Positions 43,367 through 52,194 of a stretch of DNA of 64,000 bases are shown here, one piece after another. The notes under the pieces were generated by a model, which had not been told where the DNA came from, did no database searches, and worked only from the letters and a program-made list of their open reading frames with translations. The translations under genes were made by a program, and so were the position numbers. Position 1 is the first letter of the stretch, and every line of letters begins with the position of its first letter. Source of the DNA: DASZUK01 sp963844575 (GTDB lineage Bacteria > Actinomycetota > Acidimicrobiia > Acidimicrobiales > RAAP-2); contig CAWJOU010000005.1 in the NCBI GenBank assembly GCA_963844575.1, positions 3,472,001 through 3,536,000 of the forward strand. Reading direction: 5' to 3'.

Positions 43367-44379
43367 GACGAGGGGACTCGGTCGGGCCGAAGCCAGCCGT
43401 CGATGCGCTGGGTGAGCTCGACCGGAAAGATGTGCTTGGGCACCAGCCCGTGGACGGCCTTGGGTGGAGCCGAGGTGTAGGCGGAGCCGGTCTGGTTGGC
43501 GTACTGGGTGACCCGGCAGCTGACCTGCATGCTGCAGAGGGCGTAAGCCTCCCCTTCGGTGATCCCCGAGGCGAGATGCAGCCAACGGATCAGCTCTCGC
43601 AGGCAGGCGACCAGCGCGTCGTCGAGCGAGTCGCCGAGGCCGATCCCGATCCAATGGGTCGGCGTCTCGGCCAGCGGCGCGGTGAGGTCGGGCTGTGGAT
43701 GGACGTCATAGCGGATCTGCAGATCGTCGGCCGCCGTCTCGATGGCCGTCTGGTCGACCACGCCATCGCCCTGGACGGCGTGCACGTCGCCCACCCAGAC
43801 CCGGCCGCCCGGCTTGGACACCGGGAGGAAGAGCGACGAGCCGACGGTGAGCTCCCGCAGGACGAGATTGCCGCCGTAGGGGCCGGCCAGGATGGCGCTC
43901 ACCTGGTCGTCGCCGACCGGCTCGACCGCCATCACGCCGAGGAACGGGGCGAGGGGCATGGTGATGCCCCGGACGTAGGTGGCGGCGGTGCGCGGCTCGT
44001 CGAAGCGGAAGTAGTGCACGTACGGTTCGGGGAAGTCGTGCGGGAGGGCGCCGACGCCGAGCGGAAAGGAGTTCCAGCCCCAGTCGCGGGTCCGCAGCGT
44101 CAGCATCGAGCACTCGATGACATCGCCCGGCGCCGTGCCGTTGACCTCGACCGGTCCCATCATCGAGTACGGGCCCTTCGGGTAGCGGTGGCGGAGCGGC
44201 TCGCGCTCGGCGAAGGTCATCCCGTAGGTCGCCTCGTTGCCCCAGTGCGTCCAGGTGTTTGGGTACCGCACCACGTCCCCCGACGTGATCGTGGCCACCG
44301 GCGGTGCACTCGGGTCGAGGTAGCCAGAGCGGACGGTCTCGGCGGTCGACTCGACGATATGGGTGGACTGCTCGCTCAC
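43363..44379 (-). CDS. Acetamidase/formamidase-family amidohydrolase
   Basis: 338 residues from GTG 44379. Family blocks: VVRYPNTWTHWGNEATYGMTFAE, GPVEVNGTAPGDVIECSMLTL, YVHYFRFDE, GGNLVLRELTVGSSLFLPVSKPGGRVWVGDVHAVQGDGVVDQTAIE, CLRELIRWLHLASGITEGEAYALCSMQVSCRVTQYANQTGSAY. Hydrolyses small amides to acid and ammonia, with a metal centre. It overlaps both neighbours by GTGA, so it is part of a tightly coupled operon, probably once controlled by the divergent LysR gene. Confidence 0.88.
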   Translation of the reverse strand: MSEQSTHIVESTAETVRSGYLDPSAPPVATITSGDVVRYPNTWTHWGNEATYGMTFAEREPLRHRYPKGPYSMMGPVEVNGTAPGDVIECSMLTLRTRDWGWNSFPLGVGALPHDFPEPYVHYFRFDEPRTAATYVRGITMPLAPFLGVMAVEPVGDDQVSAILAGPYGGNLVLRELTVGSSLFLPVSKPGGRVWVGDVHAVQGDGVVDQTAIETAADDLQIRYDVHPQPDLTAPLAETPTHWIGIGLGDSLDDALVACLRELIRWLHLASGITEGEAYALCSMQVSCRVTQYANQTGSAYTSAPPKAVHGLVPKHIFPVELTQRIDGWLRPDRVPSS

Positions 44380-44627
44380 TCCGGAGCGCCCTGGGCCAGC
44401 CAGCGGTCGAAGAGCGCTACCCGGTCCGGAGGCCAGGGGCCGTCGCACGGCATCGATCCGTTTCGCAGTCGCGCCGCGATGGCTGGCCCGTGGGCCCGCA
44501 CGTCGGCGACAGACCACAGGTCGAAGGCGGCATGCATCGCCTGCCGATCGCTCTCACGGAAGAGCGGCCTGATATCCGAGGCGAAGGACAGACCCTCGCC
44601 CGAACCGGAGGGCGTCGTCGTACTCAT
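44376..44627 (-). CDS. Small conserved hypothetical protein
   Basis: 83 residues with a GAGGAGAC site upstream of ATG. It reads SFASDIRPLFRESDRQAMHAAFDLWSVADVRAHGPAIAARLRNGSMPCDGPWPPDRVALFDRWLAQG, a conserved actinobacterial motif with a single Cys in SMPCDG. Function unknown. First gene of the acetamidase operon. Confidence 0.75.
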   Translation of the reverse strand: MSTTTPSGSGEGLSFASDIRPLFRESDRQAMHAAFDLWSVADVRAHGPAIAARLRNGSMPCDGPWPPDRVALFDRWLAQGAPE

Positions 44628-44814
44628 GATGCTGTCTCCTCACCACTCAAGGGAACCGGTCGTCACCAGGACACGGCAGTCACTATGGCAACCTCTCGTC
44701 CGCCGGACCAAGACATTTTTCGACTCGATCAATCGCGAAATGAGATTGATCAACGAAGACTTATCGCCGTCTTCGTTCCCCGAGCTCGGCCCACGGTTAC
44801 CATCTCGACCCAAC

Positions 44815-45495
44815 ATGGACGTTCGTCAGCTCGAGTACGTGGTGGCGGTCGCGGAAGAGGGAAGCTTCACCCGAGCCGCCCGGCGGTGCCATGTCGCGCA
44901 GTCGGCCCTCAGCCATCAGGTGGCCCGACTGGAGGCCGAATTGGGGACGAGGCTCTTCGAGCGAACCAGCCGTTCGGTGCGCGTCTCCGAAGCCGGCCGA
45001 ACCCTGCTCCCCCACGCCGTCCAAGTCCTCCGCGACATGGCCGACGCCCGAGCCGCCCTCGACGGCCTCGACGGGATCGTCCGAGGCCGACTTCGGATAG
45101 GTCTGACCCAGACGGCGAGCCGGACGCTCGATCTGATCGCCTTGATCGGCGAGGTACACCGGCGCTACCCCGAGATCGTCCTCACCACGGCGACCGGCCC
45201 CGGGGGCGAGCTCGTCCAGGCCGTTCGAGACGGCAACCTCGACGTCGCCCTCGCCGCCCTAACCGCCGAAGGTCCGCCGCCGGAAGTGACGTTCAGCACC
45301 CTGGTCGAGACGGAGCCCCTGGTTGTCGTCGTCCCTATGAGCCATCCGCTGGCCCGGCGTAGGCAAGTTCGCCTCTCCGAGCTCGCTGGCGCCGAGTTCG
45401 TCGAGTTTCGATCGGGAACCACCCTGCGCGAGCTGGTCGACTCCGCCTTCGCCGAGGCCGGCATCGAGCGCGTGTCGAACTTCGAGGTCGGTCAG
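44815..45495 (+). pseudogene. LysR-type regulator, part 1 of 3 (N-terminal)
   Basis: Encodes 227 codons: MDVRQLEYVVAVAEEGSFTRAARRCHVAQSALSHQVARLEAELGTRLFERTSRSVRVSEAG (DNA-binding domain) and the ligand domain to NFEVGQ. Here an IS1634-type element enters. Parts 2 (47503-47551) and 3 (48908-49095) continue the frame exactly. It is divergent from the acetamidase operon and was probably its regulator. Confidence 0.85.
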
Positions 45496-47495
45496 ACCGG
45501 GGTTACTGAGCTCGTAGGCACACGGTCGAGGAGAAACGTGTGTTGACCAGGGTGAACGGGCGCGACGGCTGGCGCTGGCGTGTTACTACGCGGTGCTGTG
45601 ACCTGGGATTACGCGACGGGCTCGGGCAGCTCGTAGTCGAGGATCTGCGCCGGCTCGCGAACGCCGAGCGCGGCCAGGATCTCCCGCTGGCGCGCCGTCG
45701 TCGCCGTGCGTTTCGCGATCCGGCCCTCGTTGGTCTCGAGGGTGACGAGGTGCATGCGGTCGAGCTCGTGGCGGAGGTTGCGCCACGTGTCGCCGGTGGC
45801 GTTCTCCGCGACGCGGATGAGCAAGAGCGCGAGCCAGCACAGCTGGACATGGGCGCGGATGCGGTCCTCGCGGTGGTGAAAGACGGGACGGAGCGAGAGC
45901 GCTCCCTTCAGGTCCCGCCATCCCCGCTCGACCTGGGAGAGTTGCTTGTAGGCGAGGGCGAGGTCGGTCGCCGAGAGCGAGTCGTCGTCGGAGCGGAGCA
46001 CGAACTTGCCGTCGTAGCGGGCCTCGTCGGCGACCGTCGCGCGGTCGACGCGGAGCTTGCCCTCGGGCGTGCGACGAAGGAGGCGGTGGAGGCCGGGGGT
46101 CGTTCGCAGCTCGCCGACGAGCTCGTCGCGTCGTTGCTTGCTCCAGGCGTCGCTGCCCTCGATCCTCCGCTCCAGGTACGCGACGAGGTTCTCGCGCACA
46201 GCCCCGTCGCGCGCGGCCACCTCAGGGTTGTGGCAGACGACGAAGCGGCTCATCCTCGCCCCCTCGCCGACGCGGACCTCCTTCACCTCCAAGTTGCCGT
46301 CGACACTGTGGTAGCGACCGGCGCGCGACAGCGCGCTTTTGACCTCGCGCGAGGCGCTCCGCAGCCGCTCGGCCATCACGTAGTGGCTCCCCGCTCCGGC
46401 GAGGTAGGCGCGGTTGTCGGCGGAGTTGAACCCCGAGTCACAGACGAAGACCACCCGATGGAGCATCCAGCCGGCGAGGTCGTCCTTGATCTTGCGGATG
46501 ATCGCCTTGTCCGACGTCGTGCCGGGGAAGGTCCAGCAGCGGATCGGGATCCCCTCGGCGGTGACGGCCATGCCGAGGGTGACCTGAGGAAGGTCGGGCC
46601 GGTGGTCCTTCGAGTGCTTGGAGAACCGGCGGGTCGCCGCCTCCTCGGGCACGGTGAGCGTCTTCTCCGCCGCGGTGGTCTCGACCTCACCGCCAGCACG
46701 GTCGAGCTCCGCGAGCGAGTCAGCGATGTCGCGCTCGAAGTAGGTCGAGGACGTGTCGACGAAGATGACGTCACAGGCGAGGTTCAACAGGTTCGCGGTC
46801 CGGTTGAAGATCCCTTCTGCGATCTCTGGAAGTGCGTCGAGCAGGAAGTCCATCGCCGCGTACGCGGCCTGGTCGTCGAAGACCGGGCAGTCGAGGAGGG
46901 CGACCCGCTCGCGCGCCCAGGCGACCGACGCGAGCTTGGACCCCGGCTCCAAGCAGCGCTGCGCGACGAGGGCGAAGAGCACGCGTTCGGTGACCGCCGG
47001 GTCGAGGCGCCGGCCGGCCGCCGCCAGCGCGAGCGCCTGGGTGACGCCGAGCCGCCTCCACAGCTCGTCGAGCAGGTACGCGCCGCCAAAGCGACGGGCG
47101 TCGGCGACCTCGACGTCGGAGCCACTGGTGGCCGCAACGGCCTCGGCGGGATCGAGGAAGCGGCCGATCGAGGAGACGAGACGCGCCAGCGCCTCGCGGT
47201 CGACCCCGTCGGCGCGGCCAAAGTTGTGAATCACCTTCGCCACCGGCGAACCCGAGACCGGGTGGCGCTCGTTGTGCGCCAGCTGGAGGTAGCTGACCGT
47301 GGAGCCGTCCTTGTTGCGCCGCTTCGTCTCCCGTAGGTACACGCCTACAAGAGTACGCCGTTACTGCATGTAGTCACGGCATTTGTCATCTAGCCGTGTG
47401 CCTACACGTTTTCGCGTCTCTCGCCCACCCCCAACGTGACTACCAGGGCAAACGGTTTCCGAGCGGCCCAGGTCTGCCTACGAGCTCAGTAACTC
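45496..47495 (-). mobile_element. IS1634-type insertion sequence in the LysR gene
   Basis: About 2.0 kb. CGGTCAG stands on both sides (ending at 45495 and 47502). The two ends share GGGTTACTGAGCTCGTAGGCA and its inverse (one mismatch). Another inverse copy of GTAGGCACACGG is at 47394-47405, so an older right end is possible. Removal of 45496-47502 rejoins the LysR frame as NFEVGQ-IADVVQYV. Confidence 0.75.
45609..47342 (-). CDS. IS1634-family DDE transposase
   Basis: 577 residues. Starts MYLRETKRRNKDGSTVSYLQLAHNERHPVSGSPVAKVIHNFGR, the family N-terminus. Catalytic region: DVIFVDTSSTYFE (first Asp), RVVFVCDSGFNSADNRAYL (second Asp) and the late QVERGWRDLKGALSLRPVFHHREDRIRAH (Glu). Complete in length and potentially active. 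It is on the strand opposite to the interrupted LysR gene. Confidence 0.9.
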   Translation of the reverse strand: MYLRETKRRNKDGSTVSYLQLAHNERHPVSGSPVAKVIHNFGRADGVDREALARLVSSIGRFLDPAEAVAATSGSDVEVADARRFGGAYLLDELWRRLGVTQALALAAAGRRLDPAVTERVLFALVAQRCLEPGSKLASVAWARERVALLDCPVFDDQAAYAAMDFLLDALPEIAEGIFNRTANLLNLACDVIFVDTSSTYFERDIADSLAELDRAGGEVETTAAEKTLTVPEEAATRRFSKHSKDHRPDLPQVTLGMAVTAEGIPIRCWTFPGTTSDKAIIRKIKDDLAGWMLHRVVFVCDSGFNSADNRAYLAGAGSHYVMAERLRSASREVKSALSRAGRYHSVDGNLEVKEVRVGEGARMSRFVVCHNPEVAARDGAVRENLVAYLERRIEGSDAWSKQRRDELVGELRTTPGLHRLLRRTPEGKLRVDRATVADEARYDGKFVLRSDDDSLSATDLALAYKQLSQVERGWRDLKGALSLRPVFHHREDRIRAHVQLCWLALLLIRVAENATGDTWRNLRHELDRMHLVTLETNEGRIAKRTATTARQREILAALGVREPAQILDYELPEPVA

Positions 47496-47502
47496 CGGTC
47501 AG

Positions 47503-47551
47503 ATTGCCGATGTGGTGCAGTACGTCGGCAACGGGCTCGGTGTCGCCATCG
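47503..47551 (+). pseudogene. LysR-type regulator, part 2 of 3
   Basis: 16 codons plus one base, reading IADVVQYVGNGLGVAI, the conserved GLGVA(I/L) segment of the LysR ligand domain. It is caught between the IS1634-type and IS3 insertions. Confidence 0.8.
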
Positions 47552-47605
47552 TGAATCGGCCTGGGATCCCCGGAGGCTCCATACCTTGGAAGTGAGGATG
47601 GAGTC

Positions 47606-47938
47606 ATGGACAACGACCACCCTGCCCAGAGGCGGTACCCGCCGGAACTGAAGGAGCGAGCCGTGCGCATGGTGCACGAGCTCCGGCGCCAGGACCCCGG
47701 CGACACGGGCGTGCTCTCTCGGGTGGCCCGCCAGCTCGGCGTCGGCGTCGAGTCACTGCGCACCTGGGTGAAGCAGGCCGAGATCGACGGCGGTGTTCGA
47801 CCGGGGACGACGACGGCCGATGCCCGGCGGATCACCGAGCTCGAGAAGGAGAACCGGGAGCTCCGCCGGGCCAATGACATCCTGCAGGCAGCAGCCAGTT
47901 TCTTCGGGGCGGAGCTCGACCGCCGGTCGAAGAGGTAG
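47606..47938 (+). CDS. IS3-family transposase OrfA
   Basis: 110 residues: helix-turn-helix RRYPPELKERAVRMVHELRRQDPGDTGVLSRVARQLGVGVESLRTWVKQAE and a coiled coil ITELEKENRELRRANDILQAAASFFGAELDR. Partner of OrfB, which overlaps it in the -1 frame. Confidence 0.9.
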   Translation: MDNDHPAQRRYPPELKERAVRMVHELRRQDPGDTGVLSRVARQLGVGVESLRTWVKQAEIDGGVRPGTTTADARRITELEKENRELRRANDILQAAASFFGAELDRRSKR

Positions 47939-48861
47939 TCACCTTCATCGACGGCCACCGGGACACACAGACCGGTGGCCGTCGATGGGGGGTCGAGCCG
48001 ATCTGCGAGCAGCTGCAGGTCGCCCCCTCCACCTACTACGACGCCAAGGCCCGGCCGCCCTGTGCCCGGGCCGTCCGCGACGCCGAGCTCGGACCCACCC
48101 TTGTCGAGCTCTGGCGCCGGAACTACTCGGTCTACGGACGCCGCAAGCTCTGGAAGGTCGCCCAGCGCCAGGGCATCGATGTCGGGCGCGACCAGGTGGC
48201 CCGCCTCATGCGGGCCCAGGGCATCCGCGGGGCCACCCGGGCGAAGAAGCGGTTCACCACCAAGGCCGACCCGGCCGCCGTCCGGGCGCCCGACCTGGTG
48301 AAGCGGGACTTCACTGCGACCCGACCCGACGCCACTTGGGTCTGCGACTTCACCTACTGCTCGACGTGGTCGGGCATCGTCTACATCGCCTTCGTCACCG
48401 ACGTGTTCAGTCGCCGGATCGTCGGCTGGAAGGCCGCCCGTTCGATGACCACCACCCTCGTCCTCGACGCCTTGAACATGGCGGCGTGGACCCGCCGGCA
48501 CAACGACGTCCATGGCGTCATCTGTCACTCCGATGCCGGCTCGCAATACACGTCTATCGCCTACACCGAGCGGTTGGAAGAGATCGGAGCGGCGCCGTCG
48601 ATCGGGACCATCGGCGACAGCTATGACAACGCTCTGGCGGAGACGACCAACGGCATCTTCAAGACCGAGCTGCACCGCAACCCGGCCGCCCTGGCGGCCA
48701 ACGGCGGACCCTGGAAGGGGCTCGACGATCTGGAGATCGCCACCTGCGCCTGGGTGTCGTGGTTCAACGAAGAACGGCTCCACTCCGAGCTCGACGACCG
48801 GTCCCCGGCCGAGGTCGAAGCCGACCACTACGCTTCGCATCCTCAGGCCAACGCGGCATGA
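47935..48861 (+). CDS. IS3-family transposase OrfB (DDE)
   Basis: About 308 residues in the frame that overlaps the OrfA stop; no ATG/GTG lies at its head, so it is made by programmed -1 frameshifting, as usual for IS3. Catalytic core: TWVCDFTYCSTW (Asp), VICHSDAGSQYTSIAY (Asp), SYDNALAETTNGIFKTEL (Glu); ends LHSELDDRSPAEVEADHYA. Appears complete. Confidence 0.88.
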   Translation, partial: VVTFIDGHRDTQTGGRRWGVEPICEQLQVAPSTYYDAKARPPCARAVRDAELGPTLVELWRRNYSVYGRRKLWKVAQRQGIDVGRDQVARLMRAQGIRGATRAKKRFTTKADPAAVRAPDLVKRDFTATRPDATWVCDFTYCSTWSGIVYIAFVTDVFSRRIVGWKAARSMTTTLVLDALNMAAWTRRHNDVHGVICHSDAGSQYTSIAYTERLEEIGAAPSIGTIGDSYDNALAETTNGIFKTELHRNPAALAANGGPWKGLDDLEIATCAWVSWFNEERLHSELDDRSPAEVEADHYASHPQANAA

Positions 48862-48907
48862 GACATCAAAGCGGACGAGCCTCCGTCAGACCCAGGCCGG
48901 TTCATCG

Positions 48908-49095
48908 TGCCCCGTGCCTTCACTCGTCTCGGGCCGGTGGGCGGTACGCCTCCGATACCGGTCCATGTCTTGCGGCTCATCGACCCCGCGCTTCGCCTCA
49001 CCATCGGGGCGTACCGGCAAAACGGACGTGTCGCGCCGATCACGGACGCCTTCTTGGGGCTCATCGCCCACGGCATCGATTCCGACGTCGTCTAA
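48908..49095 (+). pseudogene. LysR-type regulator, part 3 of 3 (C-terminal)
   Basis: Reads VPRAFTRLGPVGGTPPIPVHVLRLIDPALRLTIGAYRQNGRVAPITDAFLGLIAHG then stops, the normal end of a LysR ligand domain. In frame with parts 1 and 2 after removal of the two insertion sequences, giving a protein of 305 residues. It is out of reach of its promoter now. Confidence 0.85.
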
Positions 49096-49182
49096 CGAAG
49101 CGTGGGCGGACGGACTCCGCGCCCATCTCCCAATGGGGATCGATCCCCAGGTCAGCTGTCGGGAACTTAAGGCGACCCTGGA

Positions 49183-49929
49183 TTATGCCGAACGGAGCCG
49201 CGGCCTGAGTACGGACCCGGCCTGATCGGCCAGAGCCACCGCGACGACACGGCGCTGGAGCGGCACCGGGAACCCGGGAGTCGGCGTGAGCACGAAACGG
49301 CCAAGCGTCTGTCCTCGGTCGTGGACAAGCAGTTCGATCTCCGGTCCGGGGAGACCCAGCTCGTCGACTCCCCACACACCGCCCCCGAGAACGACTTGGC
49401 CGTCGTGTTCGATGCGAAGCCGCGCCCGCTCCGGTTGCCCCCCGTCGTACCGGCAGGACCGCAGGTGCAGCAGGTCGACAAGGTCGGTCCGGGCTCGTTC
49501 GATCACGTCGGAGGCTGGCGCACCAGATGCTGCGAGCTCCGACAGATCATAAATGAGCCCGACGTAGTCGGACTGCTCGGCGGCCGCCTGGTGGTGGTGC
49601 CGGTTGCGGGCGGCCAGCTCGGTGACGACGATGCCGACGACGAAGAGGCTGACCGCGGTCTCGATGTCGGGGCGGTGCGTGATCTGCAGTCGCTGAAATG
49701 GCTGGGTCAGGAAGAAGTCGAACCACACGGTCGCCGAGATGGTGGCCAGGTAGCCGGCGGTTCGGCTCCCGAACACCGCAATGGCCACAATCACCGCAAC
49801 GAGGACCAGCGCAGCCGCAGTGTCGGCAAAACTCGATCGGAAGGGCACCAGGATTCCCGCGACGCCCAGGGGAACAACTAGTGCGCCGACATTGACGACG
49901 GCGTTCACGTGACGGCGGAACGGGTCCAT
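49183..49929 (-). CDS. DUF4118 (KdpD-like) membrane protein without kinase domain
   Basis: 248 residues from ATG 49929 (MDPFRRHVNAVV). Four hydrophobic segments with GYLATISATVWFDFFLTQPFQRLQI, the DUF4118 signature of KdpD sensors, then a soluble tail with a coiled or GAF-like character (YDLSELAASGAPASDVIERARTDLVDLLHLRSCRYDGG) and no histidine kinase core. Probably a sensory or regulatory membrane protein whose partner is elsewhere. Region 49930-50267 shows no further gene. Confidence 0.75.
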   Translation of the reverse strand: MDPFRRHVNAVVNVGALVVPLGVAGILVPFRSSFADTAAALVLVAVIVAIAVFGSRTAGYLATISATVWFDFFLTQPFQRLQITHRPDIETAVSLFVVGIVVTELAARNRHHHQAAAEQSDYVGLIYDLSELAASGAPASDVIERARTDLVDLLHLRSCRYDGGQPERARLRIEHDGQVVLGGGVWGVDELGLPGPEIELLVHDRGQTLGRFVLTPTPGFPVPLQRRVVAVALADQAGSVLRPRLRSA

Positions 49930-50267
49930 AGCCCACCTCGCATTTTCGAGTGTAGACAGTCTTCCACGCCTACCGATGATCGGCCTCTCCCATCTGATGG
50001 CCGGATTCACCCCGCCAGCACTTGGCCTCGCTCCACCCGCAACGATCGTCGTCACCTCGGCGCGACCCCGCCAAAAGCGGCCGGCTGATTTCCTCAAGTT
50101 CTGGACTCGGTTTGTGAGGCCGGCAGCTTGATCCTCGAAGGAGGGCCATGCCGCACGCTTACGCCGCCCAATTCCGGCGATGGTCGTCGAACAGGTCCGT
50201 TCGGGTCGACAAGTGGCCGAGGTCGCTGCTCCTGGCCACGGCGCCGGCGTACGTGACACGAGCGCGC

Positions 50268-50310
50268 CGAACCTCGGCATCGCGGCAAAAGACCGCGATG
50301 CCGAGGTTCG
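50268..50310 (-). terminator. 18-bp perfect hairpin after the lactonase-like gene
   Basis: The arms CGAACCTCGGCATCGCGG (50268-50285) and its exact inverse (50293-50310) enclose a 7-base loop. It stands 17 bases past the stop of the propeller gene. No U-run follows, but the stem is very stable, so termination or 3'-end protection is likely. Confidence 0.65.
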
Positions 50311-50326
50311 GGGAATGGAAGTCCGT

Positions 50327-51538
50327 TCAGTCGGTGGCGATGCCCTCGATACCAGCACCCAGGCCGGCCACGCTGCCGAGATCGGCAAGCGAGCCACCGG
50401 CGTTGAGGTGGAACTCGTCGACCGCACCGGCTCCGCCTGCCTCCACGTAGAGGGTGCTCCCATCGGCCGATGCCGCCATGTCGATCGGCCCGGCGTCAGT
50501 CGTTCCAACGACCCCGGTCGTCCCGACGAGCGACGGGGTTCCGTTCGGGGCCACCGCGTAGGCGCTCACGCTGTTGCTCCCGGCGTTGGCGACATAGTCG
50601 TAGCCTCCGGCGGCGGTGATCCAACACAACGCCGCCTGGCCATCAGGGACAGAGGAGCTCACGCTGGTGAGCGACCCACCTGCACCGAGAGCAAAAGTGT
50701 GGAGCGCGCTCGGTCCGGCTTCGGCCACGACCAACTGCCCGGAGGCGCTGAAGGTGAACGAGAACGGAACGTTGCCGGGGTCGGCGGTCACCGTCGGTGC
50801 GGCCGAGAGAAGACCGGCCGGGCTGACGCCGAACACGTCGAGGGAGCTGGTGCTGGCCTTCGTCGTCACGATCAGCTCGGAACCGTTGGGGGTGAAGCCG
50901 ACCTCGCCCGGGGACGCGAGGAAGTTCGGCGGTGTGCTGTTGGACAGACCGAGCGACTGGGACGATCCGGGGATCGGTGCCAGCTGGGCACCCACCAGCC
51001 GGTAGCCGGTCAACGTACCGGACCCACCGGCGTTCAGGACGTAGACCAGGTTGCCCGAGACGGCGATGCTGTCGGGAAAGGTGCCACCGGAGCTCACCAC
51101 CTGGAGCAGGCGGAGCTGGCGGCCCTGGGCCGAAAGCACCGAGACGGTGTTACTGCCGGCGTTGACGGCGAACAGGAGCTGGCGGGACGCGTCGTAGACG
51201 AGCGAGTCCTGCGACGCCAGCTCGTCGACGGCAGCCCCCGACGCCAGGCCGCCGAGACCCCCGGTGGCGACGGTCTCCCGCTCAGAGAGCCGACCGTCGT
51301 GATGCTGGGCGAGCACCAGGATCTGATTGCCGCCCGGGCTGTCACTCTGGACGAAGACGGCATGGCCTCCCTGGCCTCCTTGGCCGCCTTGGCTTCCTTG
51401 GCCGCCTTGGCCTCCCTGGGAACCGAATTGCGGAGCCCCCGGCTGCGCGGCACCGGCAATGGCGGCGGGGCCGACGGCCACGGTGACGGCTGCCGCGGCG
51501 GCCGCCGCGACGAGGGATCGACGAACGGTTGGTCTCAT
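50327..51538 (-). CDS. Secreted lactonase-like seven-bladed beta-propeller
   Basis: 403 residues from ATG 51538, AAGGAG upstream. Signal peptide (RRSLVAAAAAAAVTVAVGPAAIAGAA), then a Gly/Gln repeat GSQGGQGGQGSQGGQGGQGG, then repeated YVTN-like blades: LLFAVNAGSNTVSVLSAQG, LVYVLNAGGSGTLTGYRL, GFTPNGSELIVTTKASTSSLDVF, YDYVANAGSNSVSAYAVAPNG. Related to PF10282 lactonases and surface YVTN proteins. The Gly/Gln linker is unusual. An enzymatic role is not proven. Confidence 0.8.
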   Translation of the reverse strand: MRPTVRRSLVAAAAAAAVTVAVGPAAIAGAAQPGAPQFGSQGGQGGQGSQGGQGGQGGHAVFVQSDSPGGNQILVLAQHHDGRLSERETVATGGLGGLASGAAVDELASQDSLVYDASRQLLFAVNAGSNTVSVLSAQGRQLRLLQVVSSGGTFPDSIAVSGNLVYVLNAGGSGTLTGYRLVGAQLAPIPGSSQSLGLSNSTPPNFLASPGEVGFTPNGSELIVTTKASTSSLDVFGVSPAGLLSAAPTVTADPGNVPFSFTFSASGQLVVAEAGPSALHTFALGAGGSLTSVSSSVPDGQAALCWITAAGGYDYVANAGSNSVSAYAVAPNGTPSLVGTTGVVGTTDAGPIDMAASADGSTLYVEAGGAGAVDEFHLNAGGSLADLGSVAGLGAGIEGIATD

Positions 51539-51769
51539 AATGGGCTCCTTGGGATGCAGAGTCGGTCCGGTGACGCAATCGGTCATGCGTTTCCGGTGAG
51601 GAAGCGAACCGGCGTTCCTCCGTAGTGGAGACGCCGTAACCACCTCACTGATTGCCTCGGCTGATTGCCTCGGCCGCCTGCCACCGCCGGGCCGTTGTTG
51701 CCACTGAAGGAACAGCACCCGCCGGATCGACCCCCGTCGCCCCTACAGGCATCGATCTACACTTCGCCC

Positions 51770-51880
51770 ATGCCCCGCAATTCCCTGTACCTGTCCGGCG
51801 ACCTGAAGGCCGACGCCCTCCTGACGAAGACACCCTTGGCCCTCCTGGTCGGCCTGGTCCTCGACCAGCACATTCGGTAG
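51770..51880 (+). pseudogene. Truncated 5' end of an HhH-GPD DNA glycosylase gene
   Basis: 36 codons: MPRNSLYLSGDLKADALLTK then TPLALLVGLVLDQHI and a stop. The sequence matches the start of HhH-GPD base-excision repair proteins (in intact members DQ is followed by the glycosylase core). The same stub with the same end point is found at 61456-61566, so the truncation predates the duplication. Confidence 0.6.
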
Positions 51881-51984
51881 CCAATACTTGGGGTTGGGCG
51901 AGCCCCAGGTCAGCCACCGTCCCAGTTCAGGAGGACCAGGAGTCCTCCTAGCGGTCGGCGGAGACGGGGCCCGGAGGAAGGGTC

Positions 51985-52036
51985 GGGGGATCCGTAGGGG
52001 GAACGTCAGGGGAACCGTTGGGGGAATCGGCGGGGG
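51985..52036 (+). repeat. Five G-tracts at 11-12-base spacing (G-quadruplex-prone)
   Basis: GGGGG runs at 51985, 51997, 52009 (four G), 52020 and 52032, each followed by A(A/T)(C/T)C-type bases. It is an in-phase ladder of about 12 bases that could form a G-quadruplex in single strands. A degraded ladder is present in copy 2. Confidence 0.7.
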
Positions 52037-52174
52037 AACCAGAGCGGCGGCGCTCAGTCATGGGACGACTTGGCAGGGGCCATGCTTGGCTCAGCCAACG
52101 TCACCCGCTGGACCAAGAGACGGCCCTCCTCGGACTATGGGCTCGCCTACGGGGTTGACGGCCAGATGGCGGAA

Positions 52175-52194
52175 TGACATCATATTTGGTGTCA
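52175..52194. promoter_or_regulatory. Palindromic operator over the toxin start
   Basis: TGACATCA-TATT-TGGTGTCA, symmetric in 14 of 16 arm positions, covers the first possible start of the HigB-like gene. It suits autoregulation by the XRE antitoxin and favours GTG 52189 as the true start. Confidence 0.5.

Larger units (their letters stand above)
47549..48907 (+). mobile_element. IS3-family insertion sequence with 3-bp target duplication
   Basis: Ends TGAATCGGCCTGGG (from 47552) and the inverse TGAACCGGCCTGGG (to 48904), followed inward by CGGAGGCTC on both sides. TCG is duplicated at 47549-47551 and 48905-48907. Removing one TCG and the element restores GVAI-VPRAFTRLG in the LysR frame, which proves the boundaries. 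Confidence 0.9.
51757..52096 (+). repeat. 340-bp dispersed repeat, copy 1
   Basis: Closely similar to 61442-61779 along its whole length. It holds, in order, the truncated DNA-glycosylase start, TTGGGGTTGG and GAGCCCCAGGTCA blocks, a hairpin AGGAGGACCAGGAGTCCTCCT-type sequence near 51933-51953, the G-tract ladder, and a CGACTTGGCAGGGGCC end block. Confidence 0.85.

Noticed and set aside
45515..47405. GTAGGCACACGG at 45515 and 47405 as the outer ends of the IS1634-type element
   Set aside because: Flanks do not match there, whereas CGGTCAG at 45495 and 47502 rejoins the LysR frame. Kept only as possible older ends.
47558..48898. GGCC as the duplication of the second IS3 element
   Set aside because: The inverted repeats extend outward to TGAA(T/C)CGGCC, and only the TCG duplication restores the LysR frame.
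49930..51625. Long plus-strand frame opposite the lactonase-like gene
   Set aside because: Product is His/Arg/Gly-rich without a domain; the minus strand encodes a clear secreted propeller.
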